From Dyadobacter chenhuakuii (GTDB lineage Bacteria; Bacteroidota; Bacteroidia; Cytophagales; Spirosomataceae): a DNA stretch of 64,000 nt. The position numbers were made by a program, and so were the translations under genes. The DNA is taken from NCBI RefSeq assembly GCF_023821985.2, contig NZ_CP098805.1, positions 3,162,001 through 3,226,000 of the forward strand. Direction: 5' to 3'. This document shows, in pieces, positions 16,920 through 25,265 of this stretch (its first letter is position 1; the number at the start of each line of letters is the position of its first letter). The notes beneath the pieces were generated by a model that was not told the DNA's origin, did not search any database, and worked only from the letters and a program-made list of their open reading frames with translations.

Positions 16920-17409
16920 TCATGCGATACGCATATTTCGTTGCTACCGATATTGCATCCCTCCGGGATTTACATGCGATACGCATATTTCGTTGCTTCT
17001 GATATTGCATCCCTCCGGGATTTTCATTCGATCCACAAATTTCGTTGCTACCGATATTGCATCCCTCCGGGATTTACGTGCGATACGCATATTTGATTGC
17101 TACCGATGTTGCATCCCGCCGGGATTTACGTCGATGCACATATTTGATTGCTACCGATATTGCATCCCTCCGGGATTTACATTCTACACACATATTTGAT
17201 TGCTACCGATATTGCATCCCTCCGGGATTTACGTGCGATACGCATATTTGATTGCTACCGATATTGCATCCCCCTCCGGGATTTTCATGCGATACGCATA
17301 TTTCGTTGCTACCGATATTACATCCCTCCGGGATTTACGTTCGATTCACATATTGATTGCTATCGATATTGCATCCCTTCGGGATTTTCATTCGATTCAC
17401 AAATTTCGT
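16920..17409 (+). repeat. Reverse block spacers with a second palindrome
   Basis: Between reverse units the 21-23-base spacers share the pattern ATGCGATACGCATATTTCGT or GATTG variants. Five of them (for example 16922-16934 and 16974-16986) hold the palindrome ATGCG-ATA-CGCAT or the variant GTGCGATACGCAT. Its 5-3-5 geometry equals that of the main hairpin. Other spacers are decayed versions (TTCGATTCACA). Confidence 0.75.
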
Positions 17410-17571
17410 TGCTACCGATATTACTTCCCTCCGGGATTTTGCTGATGCATTTTTTGGGCGTTTTTCTACCGATATCTCATTCCTTTGGGATTCCGACGTT
17501 GCGTCAATGTTATCTTTGTTGCTCCCTTAATATCCTTTTGACCGTTTTATACATTCATATTCTTAATTAAA

Positions 17572-18069
17572 ATGCAAATTTCAATCATCGTAGCCGTATC
17601 GGAAAACGGCGTTATAGGAAAGGATAATCAACTTCTCTGGCGGTTGCCGGATGATTTGAAACGGTTCAAGCAGCTCACGTTGGGGCATCCGATGATCATG
17701 GGACGGAAGACATTTGAATCCATTGGCAAACCTTTGCCCGGGCGGACTTCTATTGTGATCACGAGCCAGAAGGATTTTAATGCGGAAGGCATTCTGGTTG
17801 CGCATTCGCTGGATGAGGCGCTGGATGTTGCCAGGAGCCTGGAAGAATCGGAAGCATTCGTGATCGGCGGGGGCGAAATTTATAAGCAGTCGATGCCGCT
17901 TGCAGACCGGCTATATGTAACCGAAGTCAAAACAATTATCGATGGAGACACTTACTTTGAAATCACCGATCCGGGCGCGTGGAAAGAAACGGAGCGGATT
18001 GTGCGTGAGGCAGATGAGCGGCATAAATGGAAATTTGAATTTGTAAATTACATTAAACAAAAATTTTAA
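17572..18069 (+). CDS. folA: Dihydrofolate reductase
   Basis: This 165-residue cytoplasmic enzyme reduces dihydrofolate to tetrahydrofolate with NADPH. The start ISIIVAVSENGVIGKDNQLLWRLPDDLKRFKQ shows the Trp and active-site Asp region; MIMGRKTFESIGKPLPGR is the NADPH-binding and substrate loop, and EAFVIGGGEIYKQSMPLADRLYVTEV the second cofactor segment. Length is normal for chromosomal DHFR. It begins about 80 bases after the repeat array. The next gene has its own likely promoter. Confidence 0.96.
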   Translation: MQISIIVAVSENGVIGKDNQLLWRLPDDLKRFKQLTLGHPMIMGRKTFESIGKPLPGRTSIVITSQKDFNAEGILVAHSLDEALDVARSLEESEAFVIGGGEIYKQSMPLADRLYVTEVKTIIDGDTYFEITDPGAWKETERIVREADERHKWKFEFVNYIKQKF

Positions 18070-18073
18070 TAAG

Positions 18074-18081
18074 TACCTTTG
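18074..18081 (+). promoter_or_regulatory. -7 box for the esterase gene
   Basis: TACCTTTG, an exact TAnnTTTG match, 30 bases before the ATG at 18111. No good -33 TTTG lies at the usual distance. Confidence 0.4.
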
Positions 18082-18110
18082 GGGCATAACCCACAGTGAT
18101 TATCAGCGCA

Positions 18111-18899
18111 ATGCAAGTTTTAGAAGAAAAAACAGCACTATCACCTATTATTGAGGTGCTTTCGGAGACATTTGAAATTCCTCAGCTCAAAAAAAAGCGG
18201 CGTGTTCACGTTTTGCTTCCCCACGATTACTACGAAAACCAGGAGCAGCGTTATCCGGTCCTATATATGACGGATGCGCAGAACCTTTTTGGTGAAGGCT
18301 CGCCTTACGGCAACTGGGAAATCGATAAAAGCCTGGCTGAACTGGCCAGGGAAAATAAAGCAGGCGTAATTATCGTGGCGATTGACCATGGGGATGAAGA
18401 ACGCATCAATGAATTTTCTCCTTACGACAACCCGCGCCTGGGAAAAGGACTTGGCTCTTTATTTTTGCGCTTTGTTGCTGAAACGCTTAAACCACACGTA
18501 GATGCCCATTACCGCACCAAGCCCGAGCGCTTGAACACGGGCATGGGTGGAAGTTCGGTGGGCGGATTGCTCAGCATTTATGCGGCGCTGATGTTCCCGC
18601 ACGTTTTCGGACGCCTGATGATCTTTTCGCCGTCGCTATGGATTTCGCAGAAGGTTTATTTCGATGCCATTCACTTTTTCGAGCCGTTTGAAACACGGAT
18701 TTACTTATACGCCGGTGGCAAGGAAGGCGCTAATATGTTACCCAACTTTGAAAAATTACATAAGACGCTTGAAAACCAAGGCTTTGGTTATAAGCGTGTA
18801 AAAATTAAAAGTTCGGTCGATCCTGAGGGAGAGCATGAGGAAAAACAATGGAGCAAAGAATTCCCTAAGGCTTTGAGATGGCTGTTTTTTGAAGAATAA
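18111..18899 (+). CDS. Alpha/beta-hydrolase esterase (Fes/IroE-like putative esterase)
   Basis: The ATG at 18111 gives 262 residues; an upstream GTG at 18096 is less likely. The protein has the esterase-D type fold: PVLYMTDAQNLFGEGSPYGN, the nucleophile elbow GGSSVGG (Ser in the second S position) near residue 150, an acid in the C-terminal half and a His in PEGEHEEKQW. There is no signal peptide, so it may act in the cytoplasm. Family members hydrolyse esters such as enterobactin, S-formylglutathione or acyl-sugars; the substrate here is unknown. A bidirectional terminator separates it from hslU. Confidence 0.82.
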   Translation: MQVLEEKTALSPIIEVLSETFEIPQLKKKRRVHVLLPHDYYENQEQRYPVLYMTDAQNLFGEGSPYGNWEIDKSLAELARENKAGVIIVAIDHGDEERINEFSPYDNPRLGKGLGSLFLRFVAETLKPHVDAHYRTKPERLNTGMGGSSVGGLLSIYAALMFPHVFGRLMIFSPSLWISQKVYFDAIHFFEPFETRIYLYAGGKEGANMLPNFEKLHKTLENQGFGYKRVKIKSSVDPEGEHEEKQWSKEFPKALRWLFFEE

Positions 18900-18937
18900 A
18901 ACCCTTGATCACATTGATTTTGATCGCATTAATATAG

Positions 18938-18975
18938 AAAAGGGAGAGCGGCGCATTGCCCAGCTCTCCCTTTTT
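18938..18975. terminator. Bidirectional terminator between the esterase gene and hslU
   Basis: AAAAGGGAGAGC and GCTCTCCCTTTT pair around a 13-base loop; A and T runs on both sides allow it to serve both convergent genes. Confidence 0.85.
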
Positions 18976-18992
18976 CATTTGTCAATAAGCTA

Positions 18993-20390
18993 TTATAAGA
19001 TATATTGGCTAAGGTCCCTGTTCTTCACCAGGGCAGAAAGCTTTTCTGAAACCAGTTCCGCTGTCACAACAATGTGTGAATCGGCGCCGATAACGTCCGG
19101 AATGTCGAACATGAAATCATTGAGTAACAAGCTCATTACAGTTTGCAAACGACGCGCGCCAATGTTTTCAACCTCGCTGTTCACTTCAAAAGCGATCCTC
19201 GCGATCTCTTTCAATGCGCTATCCTCAAACTCCAATTCAACGCCTTCTGACTCCATCATGGCCACATACTGTTTGGTAAGGGCGTTTTTCGGGGTTTTCA
19301 GGATTTGGTAAAAATCGGCTTCGGTAAGGCTGTTCAGTTCCACGCGGATGGGGAAACGTCCTTGCAATTCAGGAATAAGGTCCGAAGGCTTTGCAACGTG
19401 GAATGCACCGGCTGCAACGAACAGAATGTGGTCCGTGTTGATCACGCCGTGTTTCGTATTTACGGCACTTCCTTCTACGATCGGAAGCAAGTCGCGCTGA
19501 ACGCCTTCGCGGCTTACATCCGGGCCGCCGCCTCCGCCCGATCTGCTGGATGCTACTTTATCAATTTCATCTATAAAAATAATCCCCAGGTTCTCCGCTT
19601 TCTTGATCGCCTCCATTTTCACCTCATCCATATCGATCAGCTTGGAAGCTTCTTCGTCCAAAAGGATTTTTCTGGCTTCTTCGACGGTCACTTTGCGTTT
19701 TTTGCCTCGGCGCGGCATCATGTTACCGATCATTTCCTGAATGTTCATCATAGAAACATCGTCCATTGCGCCGCCGATCATGCCTACATTAGGCGCCTGG
19801 TTTTGCTGCACTTCAATGTCGATCTTCCGGCTGTCGAGCTCGCCGTTGCGGATCTTTTCCCGGAAACGTTCCCTGGTCCGCTGGTTAAGCTCAGCATCGT
19901 TCTCGGGCATTACTTCGGACGTGTTATTGTCCGGTTGGATTTTAACTGAACTCGAACCATGAACGGGCGGGATCAGTGCATCAAGGATAATGTCCTCCAC
20001 AGCCTGCTCGGCTTTGAGCTTTACTTCTTCTTTTTTCTGCGTCCGCACCATGCCCACAGCCTGCTCCACCAGGTCACGGACCATGCTTTCCACGTCCCGG
20101 CCTACGTAACCTACTTCGGTAAATTTCGATGCTTCCACTTTCACAAATGGCGCATCTGCAATTTTGGCAAGGCGGCGTGCAATCTCTGTTTTGCCCACAC
20201 CCGTTGCGCCGATCATTAATATATTGTTGGGAATAATTTCCTTTTGTATATCCTCGGGACTATTCATTCGCCTCCAACGGTTCCTCAATGCGATCGCAAC
20301 ATTGCGCTTCGCGTCATTTTGTCCGATGATGTATTGGTCAAGCTCGAAAACGATCTGACGCGGGGTTAGGCGATTTAAGTGTTCAGTCAT
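18993..20390 (-). CDS. hslU: ATP-dependent protease ATPase subunit HslU
   Basis: This 465-residue AAA+ unfoldase has the HslU start LTPRQIVFELDQYIIGQNDAKRNVAIALRNRWRR, Walker A GATGVGKTE (61-69), the I-domain (about 110-240), Walker B IIFIDEIDKV with the SSRSGGGGGPDVSREGVQ pore-associated region, and the C-terminal sensor GARRLQTVMS ending in LSQYIL, the tail that inserts into HslV. It unfolds proteins for the HslV peptidase in the cytoplasm. hslV is normally adjacent but is not found in this window. Neighbours are an esterase and a GH92 mannosidase, so the gene is probably transcribed alone. Confidence 0.96.
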   Translation of the reverse strand: MTEHLNRLTPRQIVFELDQYIIGQNDAKRNVAIALRNRWRRMNSPEDIQKEIIPNNILMIGATGVGKTEIARRLAKIADAPFVKVEASKFTEVGYVGRDVESMVRDLVEQAVGMVRTQKKEEVKLKAEQAVEDIILDALIPPVHGSSSVKIQPDNNTSEVMPENDAELNQRTRERFREKIRNGELDSRKIDIEVQQNQAPNVGMIGGAMDDVSMMNIQEMIGNMMPRRGKKRKVTVEEARKILLDEEASKLIDMDEVKMEAIKKAENLGIIFIDEIDKVASSRSGGGGGPDVSREGVQRDLLPIVEGSAVNTKHGVINTDHILFVAAGAFHVAKPSDLIPELQGRFPIRVELNSLTEADFYQILKTPKNALTKQYVAMMESEGVELEFEDSALKEIARIAFEVNSEVENIGARRLQTVMSLLLNDFMFDIPDVIGADSHIVVTAELVSEKLSALVKNRDLSQYIL

Positions 20391-20545
20391 GTGATTTAAT
20401 ATCGATAGGTATTATTATTGGTTTTACTCAAAAATGGCCATGTTTTCCGAAAAAAGAGGCCATGCTTTTCCAGATTGATGAAAAGAACTATGCCGGTACA
20501 AAATGTCATGCTGGCGTGTTTCGGGAAATCTTTTACGCGTTTACA

Positions 20546-20573
20546 TTTTGTACATAGCCTTCCATTACCTTTG
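20546..20573 (+). promoter_or_regulatory. Promoter for the GH92 gene
   Basis: TTTTG (20546-20550), a 15-base spacer and TACCTTTG (20566-20573), an exact -7 box. It lies 39 bases before the ATG at 20613 and supports that start over the in-frame upstream start at 20418. Confidence 0.5.
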
Positions 20574-20612
20574 TTTTCTCTTCAAGTTTCTGTAAAAAGA
20601 TTTGTTTATAAT

Positions 20613-22895
20613 ATGAAAAAAATCCTGCAAGCCCTTTACATTCTGGTTGCAAGCACTCCCCTCCTTTTCGCGCAGACTTCGGCTGATAACAATCCCGTGG
20701 ACCTGGTGAACCCGCTGATGGGAACGCAGTCCAAATTCAGCCTTTCGTCCGGTAACACCTATCCTGCCATAGCCCTGCCCTGGGGAATGAATTTCTGGAT
20801 GCCGCAAACGGGCAAAATGGGTGATGGTTGGGCGTATATGTATGACGCAGAGAAGATCCGCGGTTTCAAACAAACCCACCAGCCAAGTCCCTGGATCAAT
20901 GATTACGGCCAGTTTTCGATCATGCCTGTTACGGGAAAGCTGAAAATTGACGAGGAAAGCCGCGCAAGCTGGTTTTCTCACAAGGCCGAAGTGGCAAAGC
21001 CCCATTACTATAAGGTTTACCTGGCCGATCACGACGTAACGACAGAGATCGCGCCCACGGAAAGAGCGGCGCAATTCCGTTTTACCTTTCCACAAGCCGA
21101 CAGCTCATTTGTGCTGATCGATGCATTTGACAGGGGTTCTTACATTAAAATCATCCCTGCTGAACGCAAGATCATTGGTTACACCACCAAAAACAGCGGA
21201 GGCGTGCCGGCTAACTTCAAAAACTATTTTGTGGTCGTTTTTGACAAAGCATTTACATTTTCCTCGGCATTTCATGGCAAGACATTGGCCAAAGACACTT
21301 TGGAACTGAAAGCGGGCCACGTGGGTGCGGTTGTTGGTTTCAAAACAAAAAAAGGCGAACAAGTTGGACTGAAGGTAGCTTCTTCGTTCATCAGTCCGGA
21401 GCAGGCGGAGCTTAATTTGCAGCGCGAGATTGCGGGTGACAACTTTGAGGCCACCAAAGAAAAAGGGCGCAAGGCGTGGAACGCGGAGCTGTCGCGTATA
21501 CAGGTGGAGGGTGATAACAAAGACCAGATCCGCACTTTCTATTCGTGCCTGTATCGTGTGCTTTTGTTCCCAAGGAAGTTTTATGAGTTTGATAAAGCCA
21601 ACAAGATCGTACATTACAGCCCGTACAGCGGCGAGGTGAAGCCAGGTTATATGTTTACGGATAACGGCTTCTGGGATACATTCCGGGCGGTTTTCCCATT
21701 CTTCACATTAATGTACCCAACGCTCAATGCGCACATTATGGAAGGTTTGGCCAACGCTTATGACGAAAGCGGTTACCTGCCGGAATGGGCAAGCCCAGGC
21801 CACCGCGATTGTATGATCGGTTCCAATTCTGCATCGTTGATCGCAGATTCCTACATTAAGGGAATCCGCGGTTATGACATTAATAAGCTGTACGAAGCCG
21901 TAATCAAAAACACCGAGAATGCTGGCCCGGTGAGTTCAGTGGGCCGTTTCGGTCATGAATATTATAACGAACTCGGTTATGTGCCTTACGACGTAAAAGT
22001 GAATGAGAACGTAGCGCGTACGCTGGAATATGCTTATGCAGATTTTTGTATAGCCCAATTGGGAACAGCTTTGAAAAAGCCTCAGAAAGAAGTTGATCTA
22101 TTTCTGAAAAGAAGCCAGAATTACCGCAATGTATTTGATCCTGAAACGAAATGGATGCGCGGAAAAATGAAGGACGGACAATTTCAAAAGCCATTTAACC
22201 CGTTCAAATGGGGCGATGCATTCACCGAAGGGAACAGCATTCACTACACCTGGTCTGTTTTTCAGGATGTTAAGGGCTTAATTGGTTTGGTTGGCGGCAG
22301 AGAAGCTTTTGTTCAGAAACTGGATACGGTTTTTACATTGCCCCCTATTTTTGACGATAGTTATTACGGATTCCCCATTCACGAAATCCGCGAAATGCAG
22401 ATCATGAACATGGGTAATTACGCGCATGGAAACCAGCCGATCCAGCATATGATTTACCTTTATAACTATGCAGGAGCACCTTATAAGGCTCAATATTGGC
22501 TGCGCCAGGTGATGAACAAGCTTTATCAGGCAGCGCCGGACGGTTACTGCGGGGATGAAGACAATGGCCAGACTTCGGCCTGGTATGTGTTCTCTTCCCT
22601 GGGCTTTTATCCGGTAACACCCGGAACAACGCAGTATGTGATCGGCTCGCCGCTTTTCAAAAAAGCCACATTGACGATGGAAGACGGTAAGAAATTCATA
22701 GTCCAGGCTCCGGCATCGAATGATGCCAATTTGTACATTCAGGGCGCTTCGCTGAATGGTAAAACATATGGCAAGACATTCCTGGAACATGCCGACATTC
22801 AAAAAGGCGGAACGGTTCAGTTCAATATGGGCGCTCAGCCTTCCAAAACCTGGGGCGTAGCCGCGGATGCAGCGCCATTTTCGCTGACCAAATAG
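20613..22895 (+). CDS. GH92 family alpha-mannosidase (secreted)
   Basis: From the ATG at 20613 the protein has 760 residues and opens with a signal peptide (MKKILQALYILVASTPLLFAQ). A longer open frame from 20418 would put 65 non-conserved residues before the signal. GH92 hallmarks follow: VNPLMGTQSKFSLSSGNTYPAIALPWGMN, QTHQPSPWINDYGQFSIMP, the N-terminal beta-sandwich, then the (alpha/alpha)6 barrel with GFWDTFRAVFPFFTLM, LPEWASPGHRDCMIGS and NGQTSAWYVFSSLGFYPVTPG. Family members are calcium-dependent exo-alpha-mannosidases (mostly 1,2-, also 1,3- and 1,4-linked) that trim N-glycans or yeast mannan. No SusC/D pair is adjacent, so it is not in a classical glycan-utilisation locus here. Confidence 0.93.
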   Translation: MKKILQALYILVASTPLLFAQTSADNNPVDLVNPLMGTQSKFSLSSGNTYPAIALPWGMNFWMPQTGKMGDGWAYMYDAEKIRGFKQTHQPSPWINDYGQFSIMPVTGKLKIDEESRASWFSHKAEVAKPHYYKVYLADHDVTTEIAPTERAAQFRFTFPQADSSFVLIDAFDRGSYIKIIPAERKIIGYTTKNSGGVPANFKNYFVVVFDKAFTFSSAFHGKTLAKDTLELKAGHVGAVVGFKTKKGEQVGLKVASSFISPEQAELNLQREIAGDNFEATKEKGRKAWNAELSRIQVEGDNKDQIRTFYSCLYRVLLFPRKFYEFDKANKIVHYSPYSGEVKPGYMFTDNGFWDTFRAVFPFFTLMYPTLNAHIMEGLANAYDESGYLPEWASPGHRDCMIGSNSASLIADSYIKGIRGYDINKLYEAVIKNTENAGPVSSVGRFGHEYYNELGYVPYDVKVNENVARTLEYAYADFCIAQLGTALKKPQKEVDLFLKRSQNYRNVFDPETKWMRGKMKDGQFQKPFNPFKWGDAFTEGNSIHYTWSVFQDVKGLIGLVGGREAFVQKLDTVFTLPPIFDDSYYGFPIHEIREMQIMNMGNYAHGNQPIQHMIYLYNYAGAPYKAQYWLRQVMNKLYQAAPDGYCGDEDNGQTSAWYVFSSLGFYPVTPGTTQYVIGSPLFKKATLTMEDGKKFIVQAPASNDANLYIQGASLNGKTYGKTFLEHADIQKGGTVQFNMGAQPSKTWGVAADAAPFSLTK

Positions 22896-22938
22896 AAGTT
22901 ATTGCTTTATAATCTGGTCATGCACCAGGACAATTTCC

Positions 22939-22984
22939 AATTATTCCACTTTTTAGGTCTGGCAAGCCGGGAAGTGGAATAATT
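22939..22984. repeat. 13-bp perfect inverted repeat before the aldo/keto reductase gene
   Basis: AATTATTCCACTT (22939-22951) and AAGTGGAATAATT (22972-22984) flank a 20-base loop, 36 bases before the reductase ATG. There is no T-run, so an operator or 5' leader stem is as likely as a terminator of the GH92 gene. Confidence 0.7.
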
Positions 22985-23019
22985 ATTTGACACAAACCAA
23001 AAAACTAAATCAATTAACA

Positions 23020-24015
23020 ATGCAATACAGGAAACTAGGAAACTCTGACCTGGAAGTTTCGGTGATCACTTTTGGTGCCTGGGCAGCCGGCGGCTGGATG
23101 TGGGGCGGAACCGAGCGAAGCGAAGCTGTAAAGGCCATCCAGGCTTCATACCATGCCGGGGTTACCTCCATAGATACGGCGCCTGTTTACGGGCAGGGAT
23201 TAAGTGAAGAAATTGTTGGTGAGGCAATTAAAGACCTGCCCAGGGACAAAGTTCAGATCCTGACCAAATACGGGATGCGCTGGGATCTTACGAAAGGGGA
23301 TTTTGCCATGCATAGCAAAAACAATGCAGGTGAGGACATCGACATTTATAAATATGCAGCCAAAGACAGCATTGTCAAGGAATGTGAAGACAGCCTGAAA
23401 CGCCTCGGAACGGATTACATTGACCTTTATCAAATCCACTGGCACGACAAGACCACGCCGATCGAGGAAACTATGGAAGCTGTTTCTCAGCTCATCCAGC
23501 AAGGCAAAGTGCGGCATGCGGGCGTTTGTAATTATGACGCAGCACTCATGCGCGAAGCAGCGCAATACATTGATCTCGTTTCGGACCAGGTTCCGTACAG
23601 CATGGTGAAGCGTGAAATTGAGAAAGAATTGGTGCCTTACTGCATTGAAAACAACAAATCCATATTGGCTTACAGTCCTTTGGAACGCGGATTATTAACC
23701 GGAAAAATGAAGCCGGGCCACAAATTCGCTGCGGACGATCACCGGGCTTCCATTCATTTTTATAAAGATGAAAACCTGGAACGCGTCAATGCATTCCTGG
23801 ATAAGATCAAGCCCATTGCCGAAACAAAAAACGCAACACTTGGCCAGCTTGTGCTGCGATGGACGGTAGAACAGCCGGGCATCAGCATTGCGCTCGTTGG
23901 TGCGCGGGATGCCACTCAGGCATTGCAGAATGCGGCTGCGATCGACATTTTGCTGAGTGCGGAAGAGATCAATACGATCACGACAGAATTGGATAAACTC
24001 CAATTAGTTAAATAA
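23020..24015 (+). CDS. Aldo/keto reductase
   Basis: The ATG at 23020 (MQYRKLGNSDLEVSVITFG) is the usual family start; an upstream TTG at 22987 adds 11 residues of doubtful value. The 331-residue TIM-barrel enzyme shows the catalytic tetrad context: IDTAPVYGQGLSEEIVGEAI (Asp, Tyr), ILTKYGMRWD (Lys), and YQIHWHDKTTPIEETM (His). The NADPH-binding C-terminus has ISIALVGARDATQALQNA. It belongs to the YghZ/Tas-like group that reduces aldehydes and ketones, with no defined physiological substrate. A compact terminator follows. Confidence 0.92.
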   Translation: MQYRKLGNSDLEVSVITFGAWAAGGWMWGGTERSEAVKAIQASYHAGVTSIDTAPVYGQGLSEEIVGEAIKDLPRDKVQILTKYGMRWDLTKGDFAMHSKNNAGEDIDIYKYAAKDSIVKECEDSLKRLGTDYIDLYQIHWHDKTTPIEETMEAVSQLIQQGKVRHAGVCNYDAALMREAAQYIDLVSDQVPYSMVKREIEKELVPYCIENNKSILAYSPLERGLLTGKMKPGHKFAADDHRASIHFYKDENLERVNAFLDKIKPIAETKNATLGQLVLRWTVEQPGISIALVGARDATQALQNAAAIDILLSAEEINTITTELDKLQLVK

Positions 24016-24020
24016 GGAGG

Positions 24021-24044
24021 GAAGGCCGGAAGGCCTTTCTTTTC
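24021..24044 (+). terminator. Terminator after the aldo/keto reductase gene
   Basis: AAGGCC-GGAA-GGCCTT hairpin followed by TCTTTT, a few bases after the stop codon. Confidence 0.7.
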
Positions 24045-24046
24045 GC

Positions 24047-24054
24047 TATCTTTG
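24047..24054 (+). promoter_or_regulatory. -7 box for the sugar dehydrogenase / cytochrome operon
   Basis: TATCTTTG matches TAnnTTTG. Transcription would begin near 24060, after the in-frame ATG at 24057, so the ATG at 24099 is favoured for the dehydrogenase. Confidence 0.45.
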
Positions 24055-24098
24055 ACATGTTCACCACGAATCAAAATCAGGCATATTTATCCAACATT

Positions 24099-25265
24099 AT
24101 GAACAAAAACATTCCTTTCCTTAAAAAATATCTTCCCGTCGCATTGGGAGGTTTACTGCTTACCGCCTCAATCGGATTAATGAGTAACAGCGGTCTTGAA
24201 CCCGGCAAACTTTCGGAAGCTAACCTGAAAGTCGACACGGTTGCATCAGGACTTACCATGCCATGGGCCTCAGCATTGTTGCCAAACGGCGATATGCTGG
24301 TTACTGAGCGCGGCGGAAAATTGCGGCTGGTAACAGGTGGAAAGCTTGATCCCCAGGAAATCACAGGCGTTCCCGAAGTCTTTTACAAAGGACAAGGCGG
24401 CTTGCTGGACGTTGCATTGCATCCGGATTACAAAACCAATGGCTGGATTTACATCAGCTATTCTTCCCCAAAAGCAGCGGGTGAAGAAGGTGAAGACGGC
24501 GGCGCCAACACTGCCTTGATGCGTGCAAAATTGAAAGACCATGCATTAACCGACATCCAGCCATTGTTCAAGGCCATCCCGAATGTGAAGGGAAGCCCGC
24601 ACTATGGCGGACGCATTGTATTTGATAAAAAAGGTTACGTTTTCCTTTCCCTGGGCGAGCGCGGACAAAAACAAAATGCGCAGGATCTTGGAAAAGATCA
24701 GGGCAAAGTGATCCGCTTGCATGAAGACGGCAAAATTCCCACCGACAATCCCTTCGTAAAAACGGCTGGTGCAAGACCCGAAATCTGGACTTACGGCCAC
24801 CGCAACCCGCAAGGAATGGTTATTCACCCGACTACGGGCGTGATTTGGGAGCATGAACACGGTCCGCAGGGAGGTGACGAGCTTAATATCATTGAAAAAG
24901 GCAAAAATTACGGCTGGCCGCTGATCACTTTCGGGATCGATTATGATAACAGCATTATTTCAAAAGACACCGCACGTGCAGGTCTTGAACAGCCGGTTGT
25001 TTATTGGAAACCGTCCATAGCGCCTTGTGGAATGACATTCGTTACGAGCGATAAATTCAAGGATTGGAATGGCGATCTGCTGGTTGGCTCCCTCAAATTC
25101 ATGTATCTGCAACATTTGGTAGTTAAAGGAAATAAAGTGATCAGCCGCGAAATTATTTTTGATAAAATAGGTCGTGTGCGGGATGTGCGCCAGGCATGGG
25201 ACGGTAATATTTATGTGGTGCTTGAAAATTCAGGCAAAGTTGTCCGCATCAGCCCAAAATCATAA
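24099..25265 (+). CDS. PQQ-dependent sugar dehydrogenase (soluble aldose dehydrogenase type)
   Basis: The protein has 388 residues from the ATG at 24099 and an N-terminal signal or anchor segment (YLPVALGGLLLTASIGLM), so it is periplasmic. The six-bladed propeller of the glucose/sorbosone dehydrogenase family is visible: GLTMPWASALLPNGDMLVTE, GQGGLLDVALHPDY, SPHYGGRIVFDKKGYVFLSL, IWTYGHRNPQGMVIHP, the catalytic/PQQ-contact stretch WEHEHGPQGGDELNI, and YWKPSIAPCGMTF. It oxidises aldoses to lactones with PQQ. Its last base overlaps the start of the cytochrome c gene (TAATG), so the two are one unit and the cytochrome is the likely electron acceptor. PQQ synthesis genes are not in the window. 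Confidence 0.88.
   Translation: MNKNIPFLKKYLPVALGGLLLTASIGLMSNSGLEPGKLSEANLKVDTVASGLTMPWASALLPNGDMLVTERGGKLRLVTGGKLDPQEITGVPEVFYKGQGGLLDVALHPDYKTNGWIYISYSSPKAAGEEGEDGGANTALMRAKLKDHALTDIQPLFKAIPNVKGSPHYGGRIVFDKKGYVFLSLGERGQKQNAQDLGKDQGKVIRLHEDGKIPTDNPFVKTAGARPEIWTYGHRNPQGMVIHPTTGVIWEHEHGPQGGDELNIIEKGKNYGWPLITFGIDYDNSIISKDTARAGLEQPVVYWKPSIAPCGMTFVTSDKFKDWNGDLLVGSLKFMYLQHLVVKGNKVISREIIFDKIGRVRDVRQAWDGNIYVVLENSGKVVRISPKS

Larger units (their letters stand above)
16619..17492. repeat. REP-like palindromic repeat array with an orientation switch
   Basis: About 17 units recur every 51-54 bases. Each has a 13-base hairpin ATCCC-GGA-GGGAT and a tail RYAATATCGGTAGCA. Forward units start near 16619 (degenerate), 16666, 16718, 16766, 16818 and 16869; reverse-complement units start near 16903 (half), 16942, 16994, 17046, 17098, 17149, 17201, 17253, 17307, 17358, 17410 and 17464 (degenerate). 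The unit at 17253 has two extra C bases in its arm. The tail carries GTAG, the tetranucleotide found at the foot of enterobacterial REP hairpins. Reading frames across the array are by-products of the repeat. It is not a CRISPR: spacers resemble each other and orientation flips. Confidence 0.9.

Noticed and set aside
16666..17438. CRISPR array (about 30-base repeats with about 22-base spacers)
   Set aside because: Spacers are similar to each other, the repeat changes orientation in the middle, units vary, and no cas gene is nearby.
16656..17570. Several short open frames with repeating YRYCIPPGF or LHPSGI peptides
   Set aside because: They are translations of the 52-base repeat in several frames on both strands, with no start context or independent codon bias.
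19305..19949. 214-residue plus-strand open frame
   Set aside because: It is antisense to hslU; the composition (His/Phe-rich) is that of a shadow frame.
20418..20612. N-terminal extension of the GH92 protein
   Set aside because: A signal peptide starts at 20613 and a promoter match lies at 20546-20573, inside the extension.
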